Notes under the pieces: generated by a model
Seen by the model: only the letters and a program-made list of their open reading frames with translations
What the model was told of the DNA's origin: nothing
Database searches by the model: none
Assembly (NCBI GenBank): GCA_027064245.1
Contig: JAMOPZ010000420.1
Span: 1-5,116 of the forward strand
Length of the DNA: 5,116 bases
Reading direction: 5' to 3'
Source of the DNA: Campylobacterales bacterium
Lineage (GTDB): Bacteria; Campylobacterota; Campylobacteria; Campylobacterales; Arcobacteraceae
Position numbers and translations under genes: made by a program
Shown: piece after piece, positions 1-5,116 of the stretch
Layout: every line of letters starts with the position of its first letter
Numbering within the stretch: position 1 is the stretch's first letter

Positions 1-15
1 TTATTTTAGTAACAA

Positions 16-960
16 TTATATTATCTTTTTTATTATATCTAAAACATCTTGTGCTGTTATTTGTTTCATACAGTTATGATGTTTTAGGGGGCATACCCTT
101 TTCATACAAGGACTACATGAGATATCTTTTCTAAGTAATATAAAATTTTTATTCATCCAAGCTGATGTTTCTTTATATCTTGTTGGTCCAAAAATAGCAA
201 TTGTTGGTATATCAAAAGCTGCTGCTACATGCATAGGTCCTGAATCATTTGTAATAAACATATCCAAAGTTGATATAAAAGATATAAGCTCATCTATAGT
301 TGTTTTTCCTGCTAGATTTTCATAGTTTATTATATTATTTTTCTTTAATTGTTCCTCTATATCATAAGCTATATTTGTCTCATTTGGGCCACCAAATATT
401 TTTATATTATACTCTTTTGATAATTCTATACAAACTTTTGCAAATTCTTTAGGATACCATCTTTTTGCACTACCATAAGTTGCTCCAGGATTAATACCTA
501 ATGTTCTTTTTTGTGTGTCCTTTAAAATATCCTTTGTATATATCTTTAATTTATTAGGTTTTAAAGATGTTTGTAAATTATCATTAACAAACTGATTATA
601 TCTTATCACCTGATGGGTGTCATTACTACTGTCCATCCTTTTATAGATATATTTCTCTTTTGCATCTATAAAATATAATAGATATTTTGTAGTAAAATTT
701 TTTCTAAAACTAAAAGCCATATCTATATGATCTATTTGTTTTGCCAACTTATACAGATTTATATATCTAAAACCCTCTTTTTTACTATTATCAATAATTA
801 TTTTTTCTATATTTGGATGATATTTAAATAATGCAGTTGATACAAATGAACCAAAAATAACTAATTTGCAATTAGGATATATAGATACAATATTTTCAAT
901 AGCAGGTGTACACATAACAGCATCACCTAGCCATGTTGGTATCTCTATAAATATCTTCAT
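16..960 (-). CDS. waaF: ADP-heptose:LPS heptosyltransferase II (WaaF/RfaF)
   Basis: This is a glycosyltransferase family 9 (GT-B fold) enzyme that transfers the second L-glycero-D-manno-heptose from ADP-heptose onto the first heptose of the LPS/LOS inner core, at the cytoplasmic face of the inner membrane. It is 314 aa, close to the usual length. Visible signatures are the N-terminal PTWLGDAVM (residues 8-16, with the Asp of the conserved GD at 13), NPGATYGSAKRW (157-168), the donor-site motif TNDSGPMH (237-244) and FGPT (257-260). A Cys/His-rich stretch follows at 282-297 (C282, C285, C290, H294, H295, C297), which I recall as typical of the WaaF branch rather than WaaC. The ATG is well supported because family members begin with MKIF just before the PTWLGD motif. 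No clear Shine-Dalgarno precedes it; the hldE stop lies 8 nt upstream, so translational coupling is likely. The assignment as heptosyltransferase II rather than another GT9 enzyme is confident, helped by the adjacent hldE. Confidence 0.95.
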   Translation of the reverse strand: MKIFIEIPTWLGDAVMCTPAIENIVSIYPNCKLVIFGSFVSTALFKYHPNIEKIIIDNSKKEGFRYINLYKLAKQIDHIDMAFSFRKNFTTKYLLYFIDAKEKYIYKRMDSSNDTHQVIRYNQFVNDNLQTSLKPNKLKIYTKDILKDTQKRTLGINPGATYGSAKRWYPKEFAKVCIELSKEYNIKIFGGPNETNIAYDIEEQLKKNNIINYENLAGKTTIDELISFISTLDMFITNDSGPMHVAAAFDIPTIAIFGPTRYKETSAWMNKNFILLRKDISCSPCMKRVCPLKHHNCMKQITAQDVLDIIKKII

Positions 961-968
961 AAATAATA

Positions 969-2390
969 TTATTTATTAGATTGTTTAATTTTTTCTATAG
1001 TTTTTGTAGTACTTTTACCATCTACAAATTGAACCAACTTTACCTCTTTTGCTATATTGCTACCTACTACTTCTTTATCTTTATAATCTCCACCTTTTAC
1101 TAATACATCAGGTTGTATCACCTTTATAAGGTTTAATGGTGTTTCTTCATCAAAAATAACAACATAATCAACACTTTCTAAAGCACCTAAGATAAATGCC
1201 CTATCCTCTTGATCATTAATAGGTCTATTTATACCTTTTAATTTTTGCACACTGTTGTTAGAATTTAATCCTAAAATTAATATATCACCAAAAGATTTTG
1301 CAATATCCAAGTATTGAACATGCCCACGATGTAATATATCAAAACAACCATTTGTAAATACTATTTTTTTATTTTGCATTTTCAATGTTTTTACAATCTC
1401 TTCTATTTCTATAAAATTTTTAATATGAGATTCTATGCTACTTTTATGTAAAGAACTTTTGTACTCTTCTATCTCTTGAAGAGTTGCTGTTGCACTACCT
1501 AATTTTCCAACAACTACACCTGCTGCTAAATTTGCAAATTCTAAACTAGTTTCTATTCCATTGCCTTTAGATAAAGAATATGCAAGAGATGATATAACTG
1601 TATCTCCAGCACCAGTTACATCAAACACTTCTCTTGTTGTTGTTGGTTTTATTATTAAATTATCATCTTTATCCAAAACTGCTATACCATCTTCACTTAA
1701 AGTTATCATTGGAATCTCAACTGCTGTAATACTTTGAAGTTTTTTCAAAGCTTCTTTTAGATTATCTTTATTTATCTCCATACCAATAGCTATAGATGCC
1801 TCTTTTTTATTTGGTGTTAATAAATACGAACCTATATATTTACTATAGTCATTACCTTTTGGATCAACCAATACTTTAATATTATCGCCTAAAGCTGCAA
1901 AAAGAATTTTACTCATTAATGAATTTGTAATAACACCTTTACCATAATCAGATACAACAACAATATCAAATTGATCTATAATCTCTAAAATTTTTGTGCT
2001 TATAATTGCTTCAATTTCAGAAGATATTTTACCTTTTGTTTCATGATCATATCTTACTATTTGTTGTGCAGAAGCTATAATTCTACTTTTTTTTGTTGTT
2101 TTACGATTTTCATCATGGATTAAAAATCTTTTAACATCAAGCTGCATAAGCATTGATATTAGATCTTGTGCATTTTGATCATCACCTATTACAGATATTA
2201 CAGTTACTCCACAACCTAATGCTTTAAGATTGTTTATAACATTTCCAGCACCACCTAAAGTTGTAGTTTCCTTTTCTATATCAATTACCTGTACGGGAGC
2301 TTCTGGAGATATTCTATTTGTATCTCCCCAAAGATAATGATCAATCATAAGATCACCTATTACTAAAACATTTGGTTTTTTATTTATCAT
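969..2390 (-). CDS. hldE: Bifunctional D-glycero-beta-D-manno-heptose-7-phosphate kinase / heptose-1-phosphate adenylyltransferase (HldE/RfaE)
   Basis: This cytoplasmic enzyme makes ADP-heptose for the LPS core. Its N-terminal ribokinase-like (PfkB) domain phosphorylates heptose 7-phosphate at C1, and its C-terminal cytidylyltransferase-like domain adenylylates heptose 1-phosphate after GmhB-type dephosphorylation. Numbered from the preferred ATG (473 aa, close to family length), domain 1 spans about 6-310, with RISPEAPV (26-33), LGGAGN (45-50), DPKGNDYSKY (176-185) and the PfkB signature DVTGAGD (257-263, catalytic Asp 263). Domain 2 starts near 340, with FTNGCFDILHRGH (345-357; HxGH nucleotide-binding motif H354/H357) and LVKGGDYK (430-437). 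An ATG 13 codons upstream (2427-2429) is in frame but would overlap argJ by 20 nt and has only a weak, too-close purine run. The chosen ATG at 2388-2390 has AGAGA at a 7-nt spacing, and the resulting MINKKPNVLVIGD fits the family N-terminus. Both halves look intact. It lies 19 nt after argJ and 8 nt before waaF, the next user of its product. Confidence 0.95.
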   Translation of the reverse strand: MINKKPNVLVIGDLMIDHYLWGDTNRISPEAPVQVIDIEKETTTLGGAGNVINNLKALGCGVTVISVIGDDQNAQDLISMLMQLDVKRFLIHDENRKTTKKSRIIASAQQIVRYDHETKGKISSEIEAIISTKILEIIDQFDIVVVSDYGKGVITNSLMSKILFAALGDNIKVLVDPKGNDYSKYIGSYLLTPNKKEASIAIGMEINKDNLKEALKKLQSITAVEIPMITLSEDGIAVLDKDDNLIIKPTTTREVFDVTGAGDTVISSLAYSLSKGNGIETSLEFANLAAGVVVGKLGSATATLQEIEEYKSSLHKSSIESHIKNFIEIEEIVKTLKMQNKKIVFTNGCFDILHRGHVQYLDIAKSFGDILILGLNSNNSVQKLKGINRPINDQEDRAFILGALESVDYVVIFDEETPLNLIKVIQPDVLVKGGDYKDKEVVGSNIAKEVKLVQFVDGKSTTKTIEKIKQSNK

Positions 2391-2397
2391 CTTATAT

Positions 2398-2402
2398 TCT
2401 CT
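2398..2402 (-). promoter_or_regulatory. Ribosome binding site deciding the hldE start
   Basis: On the minus strand AGAGA lies 7 nt before the ATG at 2388-2390. The alternative in-frame ATG at 2427-2429 has only a poor AAAGA about 3 nt upstream, so the shorter hldE reading is favoured. The motif is modest, and a coupled start at the upstream ATG, inside the end of argJ, cannot be excluded. Confidence 0.5.
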
Positions 2403-2409
2403 ATCTTTC

Positions 2410-3591
2410 TTATGTTCGATAATCTGCATTTATCTTTACATAATCATAGCCCAAATCACAACCATATGCAGTAAACGAATACTTACCTACTCCTAAATCA
2501 CAACTAATTTTAAACTTATTATCTCGTAATACATTAGCAGCTTCAAGTTCAATCTCTTTTGAAAATAAAATTTCACCTTTATTGTAAACTAAAATTTCAC
2601 CAAATTTTATAATTAAGCTATTTTCACTACACTCTACACCACTAGCTCCAATTGTAGAAGCTATTCTACCCCAATTTGGATCTTCACCAAAAAGAGCAGT
2701 TTTTACTAAAAGAGAATTAGATAATGCTTTAGCTACAATTTGAGCTTCTTGATATGTTTTTGCACCAGTTATCTCAAATGCTACAGATTTTTTTGCACCC
2801 TCTCCATCTGAAACTATTAATTGTGCCATATCTTCCATAACCAACTTTAAAGCTTGTGCAAATGCATCTTTATCATAACTATTTGATTTACCATTTGAAA
2901 GCAACATCACTGTATCATTTGTAGAAGTATCTCCATCTACACTTATTGCATTAAAAGTTGTAACTGTATATTTTGTTAATAACTCTTTTATATCACTTTG
3001 TGGAATATTGGCATCTGTACATATAAAACATAACATTGTTGCCAAAGAAGGATTTATCATACCTGCACCTTTTGCAATAGCACCAAGTTGAAAACTCTTA
3101 CCATCTTGAAGCTTAATTTTATATAAGCAACTCTTAGGATAACTATCTGTAGTCATAATAGCCTCAGCTAAATTTTCACCATTTTTAGATGATAGATCAA
3201 AGCTATTTGCAGCATCTATGATCTTCTCTTTAGGCAAAGGAACACCTATAACACCTGTGCTACTCATAATAGGATTTTTTAGTTCAAAATTCAGATTATT
3301 AAAAATATCATCTATATCTTTTATCCCCTGCTCTCCTGTTAGAGCATTAGCATTTTTTGAATTTATTAAAACAAAATTTGTTTGAAATTTTTTATTATAT
3401 TTTAAATAATGTCTAAGAGGAGCAGCTTTAAAATTATTGTTTGTAAAAATAGCATCAATATTACAAAGTGTATCACTATAAATAAAACCTATATCTAATG
3501 CATTATTTGGTTTTAATCCACCTGCTATACCATCACAATAAAATCCATTAATATCACTTATGGTTCCATTTATTGGAAAAATACTAAACAT
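2410..3591 (-). CDS. argJ: Arginine biosynthesis protein ArgJ (glutamate N-acetyltransferase / N-acetylornithine acetyltransferase)
   Basis: ArgJ transfers the acetyl group from N-acetylornithine to glutamate in the cyclic arginine pathway; some members also use acetyl-CoA to acetylate glutamate, and sequence reading alone cannot decide which type this is. The protein is a cytoplasmic, self-cleaving Ntn-like hydrolase. Numbered from the chosen ATG (393 aa), motifs include NSKNANALTG (77-86), SSTGVIGVP (110-118), TTDSYPK (147-153), KGAGMINPSLATML (174-187), SVDGDTSTND (217-226), FGEDPNWGR (301-309) and the typical tail DYVKINADYRT. Autocleavage is expected between Ala184 and Thr185 of ATML, Thr185 becoming the N-terminal nucleophile of the beta chain. 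An ATG five codons earlier (3604-3606) directly abuts GGAG and cannot use it; the chosen ATG has AGGAG at 7-nt spacing. The start overlaps the channel gene's stop by 8 nt (ATGTTTAG), which suggests coupling. No other arg gene is visible, so argJ is separated from its pathway here. Confidence 0.95.
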   Translation of the reverse strand: MFSIFPINGTISDINGFYCDGIAGGLKPNNALDIGFIYSDTLCNIDAIFTNNNFKAAPLRHYLKYNKKFQTNFVLINSKNANALTGEQGIKDIDDIFNNLNFELKNPIMSSTGVIGVPLPKEKIIDAANSFDLSSKNGENLAEAIMTTDSYPKSCLYKIKLQDGKSFQLGAIAKGAGMINPSLATMLCFICTDANIPQSDIKELLTKYTVTTFNAISVDGDTSTNDTVMLLSNGKSNSYDKDAFAQALKLVMEDMAQLIVSDGEGAKKSVAFEITGAKTYQEAQIVAKALSNSLLVKTALFGEDPNWGRIASTIGASGVECSENSLIIKFGEILVYNKGEILFSKEIELEAANVLRDNKFKISCDLGVGKYSFTAYGCDLGYDYVKINADYRT

Positions 3592-4732
3592 AATCAATCT
3601 CCTCATCTCCTATAAACATAGGTGTCTCTTTTTTATTTATTAATTCTTTTGCTTTACCTAGACCCTCTTGATTTCCTACAACTAAAAGTTTACTACCTTT
3701 TGTTACTATTGTAGTACCTTTTGGTGTTTGGATAAACTCTCCATTAGCAGTAGTTATACCTATGATGCTTACTTTTAATCTATCTCTTAGATGTGCATCT
3801 TTTATAACATGATCTATAAACCAACTTTCATCATCTATATAGATCTCTTCCATATCAATAGGGGTATCTTTTTTATATAAAAATTCATCTAATACATTCT
3901 CCATATCAGGACGAATTGCCATAGCACTAACTCTCTTTGCCATAAGTTCAGGAGGAGCTACAACTTTATTTGCTCCTAGTTTTTTTAATCTTTCTATATC
4001 TTTTTGTGATTCGGCATTGCATATTACTAGATATGGATTTTTTCTACCTAACTCTTTTTCATAAAGTCTAACTGAGGCTATAATAGTAATAGAATCAGAT
4101 ATATTTTTTGACAATGAAATTACACCTTTAGCACTTGATAGATGTGATTTTAAAAAAGCAGTTTCAGTATAAGTTTCCTCTTTTACATAATATGGATAAT
4201 CATATTTTACAGCTATTTCATCTAGATCTTCACTTGGATCTACAATAACAAATGGAATATGATTTTGCTTAAATTGTTCTGCTAATTGAACAGTATATTC
4301 ATTGTGATTAAAAATAACAAAATGATTTCGAAGCCGTGCTATCTTGTACAACATATTTCTTTCCTTATAAAGTTCTATAAAAGTTCCTTTTGCAAACACT
4401 TGCATAAGTATTGTAATAGATATTGTAAAAACTAAAAATCCAAATATAATTAAAGTAATAGTAAACAATCTTCCAGCTTGTGAAATAGGAGCTATCTCTC
4501 CAAATCCAACAGTTGTAAATGTAATACCTGTTTGATATATAGCATCTAGTATATTAAAATTATCAATATACATATATCCTAATGTACCAAATAACATAAG
4601 TACTTGAATTAAAATTAAAGGGAGTCTAAAGTGTTTAAATTGAGAGTATATCTCTCCATTGAGATCAAACTCTGGTTTGGTATTTCTTACATCCCAACCC
4701 AGAATTTTTTTGATGTTTCTAATTTTACTCAT
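3584..4732 (-). CDS. Two-transmembrane potassium channel with cytoplasmic RCK (TrkA-N/TrkA-C) domain
   Basis: This 382-aa inner-membrane protein is likely a tetrameric K+ channel. After a polar N-terminus come a hydrophobic helix at about 36-55, a pore helix with selectivity filter TTVGFGE (73-79; TVGFG in place of the commoner TVGYG), and a second long hydrophobic helix at about 88-113. A TrkA-N/RCK Rossmann-like domain follows (about 136-255), then a TrkA-C/RCK-C domain (about 290-366, including GTTIVTKGSKLLVVG at 339-353). The first RCK strand reads HFVIFNHNEY (137-146), so the usual GxGxxG dinucleotide loop is absent, although an acidic residue closes the second strand (VIVD, D165). Ligand gating may therefore differ from NAD(H)-binding RCK proteins. 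It is 23 nt downstream of rpmB; as I recall, Helicobacter pylori has the same pair (HP0491 rpmB and HP0490 K+ channel, HpKchA), which supports orthology. Only a weak AAGA, 7 nt before the ATG, serves as ribosome binding site. The physiological role, K+ uptake or efflux, is inferred, not seen. Confidence 0.9.
   Translation of the reverse strand: MSKIRNIKKILGWDVRNTKPEFDLNGEIYSQFKHFRLPLILIQVLMLFGTLGYMYIDNFNILDAIYQTGITFTTVGFGEIAPISQAGRLFTITLIIFGFLVFTISITILMQVFAKGTFIELYKERNMLYKIARLRNHFVIFNHNEYTVQLAEQFKQNHIPFVIVDPSEDLDEIAVKYDYPYYVKEETYTETAFLKSHLSSAKGVISLSKNISDSITIIASVRLYEKELGRKNPYLVICNAESQKDIERLKKLGANKVVAPPELMAKRVSAMAIRPDMENVLDEFLYKKDTPIDMEEIYIDDESWFIDHVIKDAHLRDRLKVSIIGITTANGEFIQTPKGTTIVTKGSKLLVVGNQEGLGKAKELINKKETPMFIGDEEIDYV
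3599..3603 (-). promoter_or_regulatory. Ribosome binding site deciding the argJ start
   Basis: On the minus strand AGGAG lies 7 nt before the ATG at 3589-3591. A second AGGAG (3607-3611) sits immediately against the upstream in-frame ATG at 3604-3606 with no spacer, so initiation there is unlikely. The two AGGAG copies form a short tandem inside the last codons of the channel gene, so a ribosome finishing the channel gene could re-initiate on argJ. Confidence 0.75.
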
Positions 4733-4738
4733 AAAAAC

Positions 4739-4753
4739 ATCTTATCGTAAGAT
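4739..4753 (-). other. Small perfect inverted repeat in the rpmB/K+-channel gap
   Basis: ATCTTA and TAAGAT form a 6-bp perfect stem around a 3-nt loop. On the minus strand the 3' arm contains the only Shine-Dalgarno-like AAGA of the channel gene (4740-4743) and is followed by GTTTTT and then the ATG. The stem has a single G-C pair and is weak as a terminator; it may be a translational damper, an RNA processing or attenuation point between rpmB and the channel, or chance in AT-rich DNA. Confidence 0.3.
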
Positions 4754-4755
4754 TC

Positions 4756-4944
4756 TTATGAATTCTTTTTAAGAGTTCTAAGTTCTTTTGCAGATATTTT
4801 GATTTTTCTTGTAGTACCATCTTCTAAACTGATTTTAACAGTTCTTAAATTTGGTAAAAATCTTCTCTTTGTTCTATTTTTCGCGTGACTTACATTGTTC
4901 CCACTCATTGGACCTTTTCCAGAAAGCATACATCTTCTTGCCAT
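4756..4944 (-). CDS. rpmB: 50S ribosomal protein L28 (bL28)
   Basis: This is the large-subunit ribosomal protein bL28, 62 aa, full length for the short bacterial form. It begins MARRCMLSGKGPMSGNNVSH (1-20), followed by the conserved basic block AKNRTKRRFLPNL (21-33) and the C-terminal ISAKELRTLKK (50-60). Only one cysteine (C5) is present, so it is the non-zinc-binding type; zinc-ribbon L28 forms carry a CxxC pair. The sequence closely resembles Campylobacter/Helicobacter L28 as I remember it. The start is fixed by the invariant MAR N-terminus and a good AGAGGA at 6-nt spacing. rpmG (L33), its partner in many bacteria, is not beside it. It is the first recognisable gene of the minus-strand series and probably carries the main promoter. 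Confidence 0.97.
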   Translation of the reverse strand: MARRCMLSGKGPMSGNNVSHAKNRTKRRFLPNLRTVKISLEDGTTRKIKISAKELRTLKKNS

Positions 4945-4950
4945 TGTTTT

Positions 4951-4956
4951 TCCTCT
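4951..4956 (-). promoter_or_regulatory. Ribosome binding site of rpmB
   Basis: AGAGGA on the minus strand, 6 nt before the rpmB ATG, is one of the best Shine-Dalgarno matches in the window. This fits a highly expressed ribosomal protein and contrasts with the weak sites before the channel gene and waaF. Confidence 0.8.
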
Positions 4957-4974
4957 TATTATAAAATTTTTGCA

Positions 4975-5008
4975 ATGATAACTAAATATAATTAAATATA
5001 TACTTAAA
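4975..5008 (-). promoter_or_regulatory. Candidate sigma70-type promoter for rpmB
   Basis: On the minus strand TTTAAGTATA (4999-5008) is followed after 18 nt of T/A-rich DNA by TATCAT (4975-4980), one mismatch from TATAAT. As I recall, Campylobacter vegetative promoters have a TTTAAGT-like -35 region, a T-rich -16 region and a TATAAT -10, which fits. Transcription would start near 4968, giving a leader of about 24 nt that includes the whole ribosome binding site. Other perfect TATAAT hexamers lie at 4958-4963 and 5019-5024. The first is too close to the gene, since a start near 4951 would remove the Shine-Dalgarno; the second would give a leader of about 70 nt. The DNA is so AT-rich that chance matches are expected. 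Confidence 0.4.
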
Positions 5009-5019
5009 AAGAATTTATA

Positions 5020-5116
5020 TTATAAAGAATTTGATAAATTATAATTTTTATTTTTTACAAAAAGTACTATTTTAAATAAAACTCCATTATCTATATTTTT
5101 TACTTTTAATATACCT
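5020..5116 (-). CDS. Possible C-terminal end of an upstream minus-strand gene (partial, unrecognised)
   Basis: Reading the minus strand from the right edge, one frame is open for 31 codons and ends with TAA at 5020-5022. The translated end is a mix of hydrophobic and Asn/Lys residues, including VLFKIVLFVKN and the terminal NLSNSL. I recognise no family. In its favour, the strand agrees with all other genes and G exceeds C on the coding strand. Against it, its GC content (about 13% by hand count) is similar to the adjacent non-coding DNA and lower than the genes, and an open run of this length is only moderately unlikely by chance. If real, it ends about 75 nt before rpmB. Confidence 0.25.
   Translation of the reverse strand, partial: GILKVKNIDNGVLFKIVLFVKNKNYNLSNSL

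Noticed and set aside
1..15. Possible terminator or start of a next gene after waaF.
   Set aside because: Only 15 nt remain, with no stem-loop and no ATG or ribosome binding site on the minus strand. Nothing can be called.
16..4944. A hidden novel system, mobile element, CRISPR or RNA gene within the gene block.
   Set aside because: The five minus-strand genes cover almost all of the span, each with intact family motifs. The gaps are 8, 19 and 23 nt plus one overlap, leaving no room for extra elements, and no repeats or insertion ends were seen.
4958..4963. Perfect TATAAT hexamer just upstream of rpmB.
   Set aside because: A start 6-7 nt downstream would fall inside the Shine-Dalgarno, leaving an almost leaderless transcript without a ribosome binding site, and no suitably spaced -35 element is seen.
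5036..5047. Perfect 12-bp palindrome AAATTATAATTT upstream of rpmB, a possible operator (Fur/PerR-like).
   Set aside because: It is made only of A and T in DNA of about 13% GC, where such a palindrome is expected by chance within a region this size. It fits the PerR and Fur consensus poorly.

Overview
The window is AT-rich chromosomal DNA carrying five tightly packed genes, all on the minus strand. In transcription order, from right to left, they are rpmB (ribosomal protein L28), a two-transmembrane K+ channel with an RCK regulatory domain, argJ (ornithine/glutamate acetyltransferase), hldE (bifunctional ADP-heptose synthesis enzyme) and waaF (ADP-heptose:LPS heptosyltransferase II). From memory of the families, the L28, HldE and WaaF proteins most resemble those of Campylobacterota (Epsilonproteobacteria). 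Very low GC, an argJ gene and the rpmB/K+-channel pairing fit an Arcobacter-like member, but the genus is an inference. ADP-heptose and heptosyltransferase genes imply a Gram-negative cell with a heptose-containing LPS or LOS inner core.

Layout from the right: 4945-5116 is a very AT-rich leader region with candidate promoter elements for rpmB and, at its right edge, a short open frame that may be the tail of another gene. rpmB (4756-4944) is followed after 23 nt by the channel gene (3584-4732). The channel gene overlaps argJ (2410-3591) by 8 nt. argJ is followed after 19 nt by hldE (969-2390), or overlaps it by 20 nt if a less likely upstream ATG is used. hldE is followed after 8 nt by waaF (16-960). 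Only 15 nt remain to the left of waaF, and no terminator is seen there, so the unit may continue outside the window.

The spacing suggests one operon of mixed function: translation, K+ transport, arginine synthesis and LPS core assembly. Only the last two genes form an obvious pathway pair: HldE phosphorylates D-glycero-D-manno-heptose 7-phosphate and later adenylylates heptose 1-phosphate, and WaaF transfers the second heptose from the finished ADP-heptose. No mobile element, CRISPR array, RNA gene or defence-like locus was found. This looks like an ordinary housekeeping region. The points most worth a second look are the channel's RCK domain, which lacks the usual glycine-rich nucleotide-binding loop, a small hairpin over the channel's ribosome binding site, and the start-site choices for argJ and hldE.
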